This document shows, one piece after another, positions 21,418 through 31,959 of a stretch of 64,000 nt of DNA. Position 1 is the stretch's first letter; every line of letters starts with the position of its first letter. Position numbers and translations under genes: made by a program. The stretch comes from Megaustenia siamemsis (Eukaryota > Mollusca > Gastropoda > Stylommatophora > Ariophantidae): positions 19,108,049-19,172,048 of the forward strand of contig JAVIAB010000160.1 in assembly GCA_032433765.1 (NCBI GenBank), given 5' to 3'. The notes under the pieces were generated by a model. That model made no database searches, was not told the DNA's origin, and saw only the letters and a program-made list of their open reading frames with translations.

Positions 21418-22243
21418 AGGTTATGATCAATAACCTAAGATATGCTGATGATACTGTTCTACTAGCAGAAAATCATAAAGACCTACAACAATTACTTAAT
21501 GTGATAAACATAACAAGCAAAAAATATGGACTAGAAATGAATATCAAAAAGACTAAAAATATGATCATAAACAAAGAAAATTCTCAAGACCTTCAATTAA
21601 ATATCACAGTTGAGGGAATACATCTGGAGACAGTCCAGAGCTACAACTACCTGGGACATACTATAACCAATGATGGAAAATGCAAAATTGAAATAAACAA
21701 AAGAATAGGTATGGCAAAAAGTAATTTTAATGCCATGAAAAATATACTAACAACAAAACAAATATCAACAGGGCTGAAACTAAGAATGGCAAAATGTTAC
21801 ATCTTCTCAATATTCCTGTATGGTGCAGAAACATGGACATTAGACAAGAAAACAGAACAGAAAATTGAATCCTTTGAAATGTGGATTTATAGAAGAATAG
21901 GTAGAATTAGATGGAAAGAAGAGATAACAAACGATGAAGTTTTAAAATAACTGAAAATAAAAAGAGAACTACTAAATACAATTAAGACAAGACAAATGAA
22001 ATTTTTGGCGCATGTTAAAAGACACAACAGCCTACTAAAAGTAATAATGGAAGGGAAAATACAAGGTAAAAGAGGCAGAGGCAGTCCAAGACTAACATGG
22101 ACGAGTAACATCAAAAGATGGACAAGTCAATCTATGACAGCTTGCACCATCAAAGCAAGAAACAGAGTAGAATGGCGATCCGTGGTAGCCAACCTTCGTT
22201 GCGGAGAAGGCACTCGATGATGGTGATTATGATGATGATGATG
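21418..22243 (+). mobile_element. LINE-B, 5'-truncated, exact TSD, catalytic RT motif kept
   Basis: The copy begins inside the RT domain at MINNLRYADDTVLLAEN, with the Y-A-D-D catalytic motif intact, and continues N-Y-L-G-H-T-I-T-N-D-G, Y-G-A-E-T-W-T-L-D-K-K-T-E and W-I-Y-R-R-I-G-R-I-R-W. A stop at 21948-21950 precedes MKFLAHVKRHNSLLKVIM and R-G-S-P-R-L-T-W-T-S-N-I-K-R-W. It ends N-L-R-C-G-E-G-T-R-stop with a GAT-rich tail. An exact 12-base duplication, atatcagacttt, lies at 21406-21417 and 22244-22255, so both ends are known. It cannot transpose by itself: most of the RT and the endonuclease are absent. Confidence 0.93.
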
Positions 22244-22255
22244 ATATCAGACTTT

Positions 22256-22508
22256 GAAGCCTGCTTCGATTCTACAACGGTTTTCTTCACGAACACATCA
22301 CCTTATCAGTCTTTTTAAAGTCTATTTCTATGATTTAGTAACAAAAAAAAGAAGGCCCGCAAAATTGTGTTTCTGCTACAAGTTATTTAGTCTGGGGGTG
22401 ACTGCTGAGTTTTAAGGTGAGCTGCCTCATCATCATGATCATCGTCAGCAATTATCATCAAATACCCTGACTACCAACGTAGTGGATTAGTTTTCTATAA
22501 AACCTTTA
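22256..22508. other. spacer
   Basis: No feature recognised. Confidence 0.3.
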
Positions 22509-23222
22509 TTTTCATTTCTGCAGTTGTTAAACACCATTTCTCTAGAAAGCTTGTTTCATTTCTGCAGTTGTTAAACACCATTTCTCTAGAAAGCTTGTTT
22601 TCATTTCTGCAGTTGTTAAACACCATTTCTCTAGAAAGCTTGTTTTCATTTCTGCAGTTGTTAAACACCATTTCTCTAGAAAGCTTGTTTTCATTTCTGC
22701 AGTTGTTAAACACCATTTCTCTAGAAAGCTTGTTTTCATTTCTGCAGTTGTTAAACACCATTTCTCTAGAAAGCTTGTTTTCATTTCTGCAGTTGTTAAA
22801 CACCATTTCTCTAGAAAGCTTGTTTTCATTTCTGCAGTTGTTAAACACCATTTCTCTAGAAAGCTTGTTTTCATTTCTGCAGTTGTTAAACACCATTTCT
22901 CTAGAAAGCTTGTTTTCATTTCTGCAGTTGTTAAACACAATTTCTCTAGAAAGCTTGTTTTCATTTCTGCAGTTGTTAAACACAATTTCTCTAGAAAGCT
23001 CGTTTTCATTTCTGCAGTTGTTAAACACAATTTCTCTAGAAAGCTTGTTTTCATTTCTGCAGTTGTTAAACACCATTTCTCTAGAAAGCTTGTTTTCATT
23101 TCTGCAGTTGTTAAACACCACTTCTCTAGAAAGCTTGTTTTCATTTCTGCAGTTGTTAAACACAATTTCTCTAGAAAGCTTGTTTTCATTTCTGCAGTTG
23201 TTAAACACCATTTCTCTCCACA
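22509..23222. repeat. 45-bp satellite, about 16 units
   Basis: Near-identical 45-base units contain ctgcagttgttaaacaccat, then tctctagaaagcttg and ttttcattt. Because 45 is a multiple of three and the unit lacks stops in several frames, frames of 243 to 288 residues run through it on both strands (15-residue periods). These are not genes. Changes between units are few (ccatt or caatt). It abuts a SINE4 head. Confidence 0.97.
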
Positions 23223-23235
23223 ACTTTTCATCTCT

Positions 23236-23560
23236 ACTGTTTGGGGGGACTGGTTGGTCTCTAGACAAGACACCGGCTTGGAGGCAGAGAGGTTGTGCGT
23301 TCAAATCCCGGCTACACATAGATTGGGATTTTCATTTTCGATTTCTCTCTGCGGCAACTACCCTTGGTCTCAGCAGCGATGCCGGGCCTGAAACGTCAAT
23401 TACTCATCGACAGAAAAAATATGAGTACCTCTGAAGTCGGAGTTATCTGCCTGTGCGGTGAGGGACCCCTGTGCACACGGCTGCCAGAGAAACTTGGACT
23501 AACACGCAAAATTCAATTCCTAGACCATAGGGACTTCGTCAGAGGTAAAAAGCTGGCGAA
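23236..23560 (+). mobile_element. SINE4, tRNA-derived
   Basis: The head has the A-box-like region tggttggtctctagacaag near 23250 and the B box gcgttcaaatcccggc near 23299. The body includes tctctctgcggcaactaccc and the motif gcctgaaacgtcaattac. The same order appears on the minus strand at 46338-46750. The left end abuts the 45-bp array, and the right end is approximate. Confidence 0.75.
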
Positions 23561-23749
23561 CGAAGAAAAAAAATGTCTACTGTTGTTTATCACAAGTTCT
23601 TTCCAAAATGGTTTATTTTCATAGTTTTTTTTTTGTTTTTAAAAAAGGAGCCTGTCGTGAAATACTCTTATTTGGCTTCCGCAGCGTTTGTCCTATCAAG
23701 CGCCATCGTCTTCGTTGTATCTCTTTGTCCACTCTAGTATTTGACTGGT

Positions 23750-24006
23750 AAAAAAATAAAGTGAAGTACCCCGTCACGCCAAGTGGCGTATAGGGAAATA
23801 TGGTGTTAGTGACAATAAATTTTACAGACCTTCAGCACATGATTTTTGGGGTAATGTGGTCGGTATTACGCCCGTGCCGCTTTACTTTCTCAGAAAAAAA
23901 TCCGGTACCCATTAAAGGCTGGGTGAACCGGAAGCCGTCGGTTGGGATCGAACCCTACCTCTTGTCCTTTGTATCCAGGTCACTAACCACAGAGCTATCG
24001 CGGCTC
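23750..24006 (-). mobile_element. SINE1, full length, exact 14-bp TSD
   Basis: Complete minus-strand copy of about 257 bp. The tail (taaaaaaataaagtgaagta on the plus strand) is at the left, and the head is at the right with B box (rc of gggatcgaaccc) and A box (rc of ctaaccacagagctatc). An exact duplication, agtatttgactggt, lies at 23736-23749 and 24007-24020. This is a good reference copy for the family. Confidence 0.95.
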
Positions 24007-24020
24007 AGTATTTGACTGGT

Positions 24021-24308
24021 CTTCTATCTACCTTTTTAGCTCTCTGTGGAGAATAGGTCTTCAACAAACACTTTCCAAGTCGATTTGACTGGTACTTTTC
24101 TAAAATTCTACTTAAGTGATATTTTTGTCCTGCCATTTCCATCCTGTTATTCGGCGCAGTCATCCATTAATGAAGATCTGTAGTTATTATGTATCTTGAT
24201 AAGCAATTCTCAATAATTTAAAACTGTATAACTAGATAGACCTTGACGAAAGTAATAAAAAAAAATACATCATTCGTGTATGTACGCCAATTATTTTTTT
24301 TAAAGGTT
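24021..24308. other. spacer
   Basis: No feature recognised. Confidence 0.3.
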
Positions 24309-24800
24309 CATCATCATCATCAAGTGCCGTCTCCGCATCGAAGGTTGGCTACCATAGAGCGCCATTCCACTCTGTCTCTTACTTTGATGGTGCAGATTGT
24401 CATAGGTTGACTTGCCCATCTTTTGATTTTACTCGTCCATGTTAGTCTTGGTCTGCCTCTGCCTCTTTTACCTTGTATTTTCCTTTCCAATATTACTTTT
24501 ATTAGGCTGTTTTGTCTTTTAACATGCCCCAAAAATTTCATTTGTCTTGTTCTAATTGTGTTTAGTAGTTCTCTTTTCATTTTTAGTTGTTTTAAAACTT
24601 CATCGTTTGTTTTCTTTTCATCCAATTCTACGTATTCTTCTATAGATCTACATTTCAATGGCTTCAATTTTATGTTCTGTTTTCTCGTCTAATGTCCATG
24701 TTTCTGCACCATACAGGAATATTGAGAAGATGTAACATTTTGCTATTCTTAGTTTTAGCCCTGGTGTTATTTGTTTTGATGTTAGAAATATTAAAAAGTT
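24309..24800 (-). mobile_element. LINE-B C-terminal region
   Basis: A minus-strand frame of 115 residues (24320-24667) has EEYVELDEKKTNDEVLKQL, then Q-M-K-F-L-G-H-V-K-R-Q, R-G-R-P-R-L-T-W-T-S-K-I-K-R-W and V-A-N-L-R-C-G-D-G-T. Upstream sequence to about 24800 encodes K-C-Y-I-F-S-I-F-L-Y-G-A-E-T-W in another frame. The 3' end is a CATCATCATCAT tail at 24309-24320. Confidence 0.85.
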
Positions 24801-25009
24801 ATGAATTTTTAAATCTTTTGTTTCCTTTTACTACGATTTTGTAATTATTTTTTTATATATTTTTTTTTTTGGGGGGGGGGGGGGGGTGTCAAATCGGCTA
24901 AACAACACTGGAGGTATCGATATTAGGGTCGCATCCAGGTCACGCCCCACTCATATGTGGACGAGATGCGTATGACGTCAGTTAATTAGTGGTGAATAAT
25001 TTAAAAACA
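24801..25009. other. spacer with a long G run
   Basis: A T-rich stretch is followed by about 17 G in a row near 24870-24887. Nothing else is seen. Confidence 0.5.
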
Positions 25010-25449
25010 AAGCAGCAGTAAATTTAAAAAACCTGGACAAAATATGGAAATCAATAATACTAAACAAAGAAATCTGAACTTAGAATGGAAATAAAAAAAG
25101 ACTAAACAAAAAAATCTAAACTTAGAATAGCAATAAAAAATACTAAGCAAGAATTGTAAACTTAGAATAGAAATCAAAAATACTAAACACAAAATCTAAA
25201 CTTAGAATGGAAATCAAAAATACTAAACAACAAACCTAAACTTAGAATGGAAATCACAAATACTAAACAACAAATCTAAACTTAGAATGGAAATCACAAA
25301 TACTAAACAACAAATCTAAACTTAGAATGGAAATCACAAATACTAAACAACAAATCTAAACTTAGAATGGAAATCACAAATACTAAACAACAAATCTAAA
25401 CTTAGAATGGAAATCACAAATACTAAACAACAAATCTAAATTTAGAATG
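25010..25449. repeat. 40-bp AT-rich satellite
   Basis: About eleven units contain caaatactaaacaacaaatc and taaacttagaatggaaatca. The right-hand units are almost identical, and the leftmost are diverged. It abuts a LINE-D fragment at 25450. Confidence 0.92.
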
Positions 25450-25905
25450 TTCAACTCCAACATATTATCAACTCGTACCTCCGTATGTGAATCCTGGAAA
25501 ACAACAAAAGAGATGGAGAGAAAAAAAATAACGTTTTTGATGACAAATGCCTAAGGATACTCAATGTCCAATGGAATGAATTCAAGACTGAAATTGAGAT
25601 AAGAGAAATGGCCATGCAACCACATCTTTTCCTCAATTAAGAAGAGAACATGGACATGTATCGCACATATGCTGAGAATAGAAAGAAATCATTTAAAGAG
25701 AAGCTTTTCTATGTGAAACATCAAGATAGAGGAAAAAGAAAGAAGACATAGAAGGACATTAAAAAGAACACTTATTAGAAAAGTGAAGTTGGCAGGCATA
25801 TACTGATTAGCTAAGATGGAACATATCGACAAGAATAGAGACGGACAGCAAAAAAACTTTGAAGCCCTGGTCAGCGGCGGTGGAAGGATCACGATGAAGT
25901 ATAAA
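25450..25905 (+). mobile_element. LINE-D C-terminal fragment
   Basis: Frameshifted pieces read F-D-D-K-C-L-R-I-L near 25535, W-N-E-F-K-T-E-I-E-I-R-E-M-A-M-Q-P near 25570 and W-T-C-I-A-H-M-L-R near 25650, then a degraded basic tail. A second copy is at 32470-33050. Confidence 0.65.
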
Positions 25906-26023
25906 AAAAATGCGAGGTTATTTAATTGCAACAAATTGGCTCCTTTGATCATCGTGAAATTTACAACATTTTTGTAGAAATTGGGCACAATAATAAAGTA
26001 AGACGGGCCACAGAAGTAAAAAA

Positions 26024-26520
26024 AAAAACAGAATAGCTCAGGCCAAAATAGCATTTCAGAAAATGTAAAACGTCTTATGCAAGAAATCTATGTCAATAAA
26101 TAGAGAAAGAGAGTTCATCGGTGCTATATAGAGTCAATTCTGACACATGGAAGCGAACCATGGACAGTAAACAAACAAATGAAAATACAATTAGAGGCCA
26201 CAGAGATGGGGTATCCCAGAAGAATGTCGAAAGTTCCCTGGACAGCTAAAAAGACCAACGAGGAAAAAAAAATACATCAGAAAACAAGCAACGTTTTTCG
26301 GGGACGTCATGAGAAGAGAAAAGTTACAATACTTAGTTACAACTGGCAAAATAAAAGGAAAGAGAGATCGCGGACGACAAAGAGAGGAAATACTAGATAG
26401 CTTCATGTCATTGCATGGAAGGCAGTCAACAACAGAATTGATACGATGCACGGTGGCTAGGAGATTATGGAAGGACATGATCGCCTACGCCAACCGGTAT
26501 ATTTGATGATGATGATGGTG
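26024..26520 (+). mobile_element. LINE-A2 C-terminal region
   Basis: Pieces in order: N-R-I-A-Q-A-K-I-A-F-Q-K-M, R-C-Y-I-E-S-I-L-T-H-G-S-E-P-W-T-V, MKIQLEATEMGYPRRMSKV, K-I-K-G-K-R-D-R-G-R-Q-R-E and C-T-V-A-R-R-L-W-K-D-M-I-A-Y-A-N-R-Y, ending in GATGATGATG. Frame changes occur near 26260 and 26310. Confidence 0.8.
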
Positions 26521-26789
26521 TAACAATGAACACCGAATCTAAATATCAATGTTACTTGACAGCTACATGGATGATTTATTGGCAATGTTATCAAATTCAT
26601 CATTTTAATTCTCCGAGACAGATTACGCAAGCCCTTTTCTATGGCTGAGAGAGCCCGGTCTATTTAATAGCCAATGGGAAACAACGATAGCAAGAAATTA
26701 GCTCTCGATATCACCCTGAAATTTATCACACTTTACTTGTACTTTTTACCAATGGACGCTGAATTTAAGGAACTATACTATATTTTAAG
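26521..26789. other. spacer
   Basis: No feature recognised. Confidence 0.3.
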
Positions 26790-26960
26790 GGAGCCGCGAT
26801 AGCTCAGCGTTTATGGAACTGGACTACAATGGACAAGGGTAGGGTTCGATCCAACCGATGGTTTTCGGTTCACCCAGCCATTAATGGGTACCGGATTTTT
26901 TTCTGGAAAAGTAAACGGCATGGACGTAATACCGATCACATTACGGATCTGTAAGACGAC
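26790..26960 (+). mobile_element. SINE1, plus strand, 3'-truncated
   Basis: The head has an A-box region (gatagctcagcgtttatgg) and a B box (agggttcgatccaacc). The body stops after acggatctgtaagac, before the distal tail. Confidence 0.85.
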
Positions 26961-27239
26961 ACCAAAGAAGTGCATGTGCATTTACAGTACGCTCGGCAGG
27001 CAGAATAGTTTACGAAGACAGTGGTGCATACGTCATCACCACGAGTAGAATGACAATGGAGGTGATGGCAGTGACCAAGGCATTCAAATAGTTAGTCACA
27101 AGACTACACCCACGCATGTATACTGAGTGATTCGATGAGCTTGATAAAAAAGTGGAGGCGGGCTCTGTACGCATGCAATGGGTAGAGTCGTTGCAGAAAT
27201 CCAAAATACGTAAGGTCACCTTTGTCTTTGTCCTAGACA

Positions 27240-27590
27240 TGCGGGAGTACGGGGAAATGAAAGAGCGGACAGGTTGGCTAGCTGCGCTGTCGTTGAGGAC
27301 GGGCAACCAATGGATCGGGTGGACATCATCAGTGTCCTCCGAGATGTGGGAAGAGCACAGGACTTCGACAAACACAGATCCACGTCACTTCTTCGGATGA
27401 TGGAAATGGGAGTTAAGATGGGCACAGCCAGAAACGAAAAACTTAGTGGCCGTGTAAAAAGACTTATCAACCAACATAGAACTGGAATCGTCAGTCGCTG
27501 GACACTGAGGGAATTGCTGAGGAGGGGATCTGAGCACCTAAGGACATGTTCGGAGTGCAATGATGATGCCCCGCAAATAACTCAATAACT
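27240..27590 (+). CDS. element X copy B, unrecognised ORF
   Basis: The 104-residue frame 27274-27588 is the second copy of the unknown X protein: VVEDGQPMD, LRDVGRAQDF, LLRMMEMGVKMGTARNEKL, RVKRLINQHRTGIVSRWTL, R-E-L-L-R-R-G-S-E-H-L-R-T-C-S-E-C-N-D-D, with a stop shortly after I-T-Q. Similarity to copy A starts near 27275 at nucleotide level. An overlapping frame (27152-27400) is also open, but shows no extra sign of being real. No metal-binding claim is made beyond the visible C-x-x-C. Confidence 0.5.
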
Positions 27591-27967
27591 CATTAGACAA
27601 AATCCAACTTCTCCAGTAAGTGTCGGGAGTGTCCAGAAAGTCGTTACGACCCGTCCACATCAATGAGTAAAAATGGGCATCCTGTCCACATCAAAATACA
27701 GATACACAATTTATCCCGAGCTGTGATCGTAACCCTATGCTGTAATCACGGACACACCTGCGTGAAAGACATCGCCAATTGTAGCTATTTTTTAAAGATA
27801 ACTTCGTTGGCGCTCTAGCAAGGAGTGCAGGTTCGATCCTGCTTCAGAACATATATTGTTCCTTGTTTTTTTTTTTCTTCTGTTGTTGATTATTTGTGAT
27901 TTTTTTCAGAGTGGTGTAAACATACCTCCTCCTTTGAAATGATTCGCTTTATCTATCGCCTCGGAAG
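27591..27967. other. spacer with a possible tRNA-like remnant
   Basis: At about 27803-27850 a B-box-like string, aggttcgatcctgcttcag, occurs without a clear A box. It could be the right half of a SINE head. Nothing else is seen. Confidence 0.3.
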
Positions 27968-27981
27968 TTTCCATCCATAAT

Positions 27982-28240
27982 AAAAAAAAAAGTAAAATAT
28001 CCCCGACACGCCAAGTGGCGTATAGGGAATATGGTGTTAGTGACCATAAATTTTACAGAACTTCGGCAAACGATTTTTGGGTAATGTTGTCGGTATTACG
28101 CCCGTGCTGCTTCACTTTCCCTGAAAAAAAATCAGGTACCCATTAAAGGCTGGGTGAACCCAGAAGCCGTCGGTTGGGATCGAACCCTACCTCTTATCCT
28201 TTGTAGTCCAGTTCACTAACCACTGAGCTACCGCGGCTCC
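27982..28240 (-). mobile_element. SINE1, full length, 13-bp TSD
   Basis: Complete minus-strand copy with an A-rich junction (plus-strand view: taaaaaaaaaagtaaaat) at the left and the tRNA head at the right. The target-site duplications are ttccatccataat at 27969-27981 and ttccctccataat at 28241-28253 (one mismatch). Confidence 0.93.
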
Positions 28241-28253
28241 TTCCCTCCATAAT

Positions 28254-28720
28254 ATTCATTTCGTATTATTTGTCTCCCGTCCATATCAACTCGTGGCATG
28301 ACATCAACAACAACGTGAAGAAGTGGAATAATGGCGATCGTGCACTCTGTTCGTCGTTGGTTTTCATCCTGATGGCTGCTTTTGCTTGCTTGCGTTCACT
28401 CGATGAGACCTCTTCGTCATCCGTCCTTAAAAGGACGTCAAGTGGCCATAGATGTTTTGTGTTAGGGCTTGCAGTAGGACTGTGGTGTTTGCGCCTTTCG
28501 TCCCAAGACATCCGATTTCAGCACGATATTTTTGAGAACCAGCTTGCCTTCTCCCTTCGATCCCTACTCGGTTGGCTAGACATGAAAGATTAATCTATTT
28601 ATTTAGGCACTGCGGACAGGTGGAGTAGAGTCTGGATGGTTGTTGCTCTTCGATCAAGCCATGAGTCGCTGACAGCTTCCAGCTGCTGTGAGGCGCCTTG
28701 CTTCCCATGAATGTTCAATC
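28254..28720. other. less AT-rich segment with opposing open frames
   Basis: A plus frame at 28270-28593 (107 residues, MSPVHINSWHDINNNVKKWN start, one hydrophobic stretch) overlaps a minus frame at 28266-28511 (81 residues, rich in charged residues). Neither is recognised. The composition resembles coding DNA more than its surroundings, so a transposon remnant or an exon is possible, but I cannot choose a strand. Confidence 0.25.
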
Positions 28721-28904
28721 TCTGATAATGCCACTACAATGGCGTTTTGCGATGTGTCATACACCGCTGTTTACTCAAAGTGATATTTTTGTTATAATGT
28801 CGACAATTTAACAGCATTTATGGATGTAGGTGTTCTGAGTCCAGTACATTCCTCTCATTTTTAAAACTGCTATTTTATGGAAGTGGTTTAAATTCGTGAT
28901 ATCC

Positions 28905-29395
28905 GACATCATCATCATGTGCCATACCGGTTGGCGTAGGCGATCATGTCCTTCCACAATCCTCTATCTACAGTGCATAGTATCAGTTCTGTTGTTGACT
29001 GTTTTCCATGCCATGACACCAAGTTATCCATTATTTTCTCTCTTTGTCGTCTGCGATCTCTCTTTCCTTGTATTTTGCCAATTGTAACCAAGTATTCCAA
29101 CTTTTCCTCCTCTCATGATGTGCCCAAAAAATGTTGATTGTTTCTTTCTGATGTTTTTAGGAGCTGCCTTTTTGTGTTGGCCTCTTTGAGAACTTCTCAT
29201 TAGTACCTGTCCAGGGAACTTTCAACATTCTTCTTAGAAATCCCATCACTGTGGCCTACCTCTAATCGTCTTTTAATTTGTTTGTCTACTGTCCACAATT
29301 CGCTTCCATAAGTCAGAATTAGTTCTATATAGCACCAATGAACTCTCTTTCTCATTTCTATTGACAGACATTTGACAGACACCGTTAAAATGTAA
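28905..29395 (-). mobile_element. LINE-A2 C-terminal region
   Basis: The minus strand encodes T-V-D-R-G-L-W-K-D-M-I-A-Y-A-N-R-Y-G-T, W-H-G-K-Q-S-T-T-E-L-I, and T-I-G-K-I-Q-G-K-R-D-R-R-R-Q-R-E-K (28915-29100), then the F-L-R-R-M-L-type region and Y-I-E-L-I-L-T-Y-G-S-E-L-W-T-V (29200-29382) in another frame. The CATCATCATG tail marks the 3' end at about 28906. Confidence 0.82.
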
Positions 29396-29457
29396 CGTTA
29401 ATATTTATGTATGAATGACACTTTAGTAGTTAATGCTCCAAACAAAACACACACATA

Positions 29458-29607
29458 ATTTACCAAAGATTGGTGGACAGATAATATCAAAAGGTGGATA
29501 AGTGAACCTATGACAACGTGCATCATCAAGACAAGAGATGGAGTAAAATGGCGCTCCATGGCAGCAACCTTGCATGTAGAGACGGCACTCGCTGAATGAA
29601 TGAATTG
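29458..29607 (+). mobile_element. LINE-B 3' end
   Basis: Short fragment encoding W-W-T-D-N-I-K-R-W-I-S-E-P-M-T-T-C-I-I-K and R-D-G-V-K-W-R-S-M-A-A-T, ending in a GAATGAATGAAT tail like the copy at 18060 rather than the GAT tail of other LINE-B copies. Confidence 0.75.
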
Positions 29608-29994
29608 TAATCACTTTGAAAATAAAAATAGAAGAAAGTATGTGTATTTTATAACTCTGGAAAGACACAAATGAGAAAATATACTAAAATATCAACAACA
29701 AATAACTGTGTGTAGTTCATGGTGACCTATTATAAATGCAACATTCCGGACTCCAACAGGTTCGATTTTCGCTGGTCGTTGTTAGCACAGCGTTTGTCTC
29801 CCCTTTTTTAAAACTCTTTCTGTAGGCTACTCTATTTAACGGGAATAGGGAGAAAAGCTGTTAATGGGATTATCTATGGTTGGTTTATTTAGACAAACGC
29901 AGGCTGTTTCTTAAAATAGCTGCTTTCTTCTAATGTAATGGATAAGTCTCTAATATTATGATGATAATTATCATTTACTACCGTTATTATCAAT
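29608..29994. other. spacer
   Basis: No gene is seen. A lone B-box-like string (aacaggttcgattttcgctg) lies near 29756. Confidence 0.3.
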
Positions 29995-30125
29995 AAAGCG
30001 GCGCGGGCGTAATACCGACCACATTACCCCGAAAATCATGGCCGAAGGTCTGTAAAATTTACGCTCACTAACACCAAATTCCCTATACGCCACTTGGCGT
30101 GACGGGGGTACTTTACTTTTTACTT
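29995..30125 (+). mobile_element. SINE1 body and tail, head missing
   Basis: It begins at aaagcggcgcgggcgtaata, runs through the tail gccacttggcgtgacggggg and ends in tactttactttttactt. A 5'-truncated copy directly before a LINE-A2 fragment. Confidence 0.85.
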
Positions 30126-30129
30126 ATTT

Positions 30130-30780
30130 TCAAATTAATAGACGATTAGAGGTCACAGAGACTGTATGTCTTAGAACAATTTGAAAGTTCTCTGGAACTG
30201 AAAAACCAACGAGAAAATTTCAAAGATTCCAACACAAAAAGAGACCTCATAAAAACAGCAATAAACAATGAACATTTACTCTTGAGAAGTGGAAACTGGA
30301 AATACTTTGTTACAACTAATAAGCTACAGTGAAAAAATATATTCTGGACGTCAAAGAGAGAAGATACTAGATAGATAGCTTGGTGTCATGGCATGGAAAA
30401 CAGTCAACAACAGAATTGATACGATGTACTCTGAATAGAGAATTGTGATGGGCCATGATCATCTAAGGGGAGCCGCGATAGCTCAGTGGTTAGTGAACTG
30501 GACTACAAAGGACAAGACGTCAAGTTCGATCACCAACCGACGGCTTCCGGGTTCACCCAGCCTTAAATGGGTACTGGATTTTTTTCTGGGAAAGTAAAGC
30601 AGCACGGGCGTAATACCGACCACGTAACCACAAAAATCATGAGCTGAAGGTCTGTAAAATGTATGGTCACTAACACCATATTCCCTATACGCCACTTGTC
30701 GTGACGGGGGCTCTTTAATCTTTACTTTACTATGGTCATCTAAGCCAAGCGGTATGGCACATGGTGATAATAATTATTAT
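30130..30780 (+). mobile_element. LINE-A2 C-terminal fragment split by SINE1
   Basis: Degenerate A2 tail starting near R-R-L-E-V-T-E-T and continuing to S-L-V-S-W-H-G-K-Q-S-T-T-E-L-I-R-C near 30385-30425. It is interrupted at 30467 by a SINE1 and resumes at 30745 with the last codons (A-V-W-H-M-type end, poor match). Confidence 0.75.
30468..30731 (+). mobile_element. SINE1, full length, inserted in LINE-A2
   Basis: Complete plus-strand copy: A-box region gatagctcagtggttagtg, B-box region caagttcgatcacc (changed from consensus), body, tail gccacttgtcgtgacggggg and tctttaatctttacttta. The duplications are atgatcatctaag at 30455-30467 and atggtcatctaag at 30732-30744 (one mismatch). The minus-strand frame 30483-30695 is spurious. 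Confidence 0.95.
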
Positions 30781-30799
30781 AGCATGTTTTCATTGTTTG

Positions 30800-30945
30800 A
30801 TAACATCCATCCTGTTGAAACTATACAGTTTGAAGTGTATATTTATTGTAAAATAAGCACAAAGCTGTATAAAGTAGCGGAACTGATGGAAATAACAACT
30901 TAACTGCAACGTTCCGGCAAAAGCCTTCATGAGACACAAAACAAA
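30800..30945 (-). repeat. dispersed repeat with hammerhead-like core, copy H2
   Basis: Minus-strand reading gives tcatgaaggcttttgccgg followed by aacgttgcagtt, then ttccatcagttccgctac and ttgtgcttattttac. The order and spacing match the copies at 48.3 and 48.8 kb. The core has changed (CUCAUGA, GGAAC), so it is probably not active. Confidence 0.55.
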
Positions 30946-31614
30946 ACAAAAAATAAACACGATGAACATTTACTGTGACATAAATACGGTGTAGCTAGAA
31001 GTTGGTGATAAGATTAAATATCAAACACCGTCATGTACTGGGATCATGACGTCATGAAATACGACCCTCAAAACAAATGTAATAAAGCAGCGATGAAAGG
31101 AAAAATAAAAGGATATTTGACGAAGAATTAAGAAAAAAAAAACCCCCAGAAAATAAAGAACGAATTTGCTGACACTCCCAACAGTGTTTCCAATCATTTT
31201 AGTGCAGAAGTGACATCAAATTGACGCCAATAAACATGTCGGCACAACTCGAACCTGTCAGAGCTCGGCATTGAGATTATCAAGTTAATTGACCACGTGA
31301 CTCATGTCTCGTGTAAGACTCACAAGTATTATGGGTAGGGAAGGGTGGGGGGGGGGAGGGGCTGAGAAAGAAATAATTTATATAACTGTTTAGGAAAAAT
31401 AAGTCTGAGCGCATCGGAAATGTAAACATATAGAGCAGGTATAGATATGACAAGCGTGAAGTTTGAGATAAGCTGGGAAACTCAGGACTCCGCGATGATA
31501 TGAAAGGTATATTTGTAAGAAAAACATGGAGAATTGAACTTTGGCTTAAAGGGAGGCGGGGGAGGAGGGGGAGGGGTGATTTGGAAGGAAAATGGTGAGG
31601 CTGATTCCATTTTG
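30946..31614. other. spacer
   Basis: Short G-rich strings near 31345-31365 and 31550-31577. No gene is seen. Confidence 0.35.
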
Positions 31615-31795
31615 GTAGTTTTGTGAGGAGATTAATTTTGTGAGGAGATTAATTTTGTGAGGAGATTAATTTCGTGAGACGATACATTTTGTGAAACCAA
31701 TGAATTTTGTGAAACCAATGAATTTTGTGAAACCGATGAATTTTGTGAAATCGATTAATTTTGTGAAATCGATGAATTTTATGAGACAAAGTTTT
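31615..31795. repeat. 17-18 bp minisatellite
   Basis: About ten units move from ttttgtgaggagattaa through ttttgtgaaaccaatgaa to ttttgtgaaatcgatgaa, a gradual left-to-right change in unit sequence. Confidence 0.9.
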
Positions 31796-31959
31796 CCTGA
31801 GTGCTTTAAGAATAACCATTGTCTCTCAGTAATTTGTATCTTATTTTAGAAGTGTCCACTCCTTATAAGCATTTATTTGTTATTATTCTTGGCTCTCCAC
31901 TTTCACAGTCCTTTGTCGAAAAAAATGACCAAAAAAAAATTGACCCCAAATCCGCAGCT

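Noticed and set aside
22495..23434. Repetitive proteins of 243-288 residues on both strands
   Set aside because: They are translations of the 45-bp satellite.
30468..30540. Functional tRNA gene
   Set aside because: A and B boxes are present, but the body continues as a SINE and I could not fit an acceptor stem or anticodon arm.
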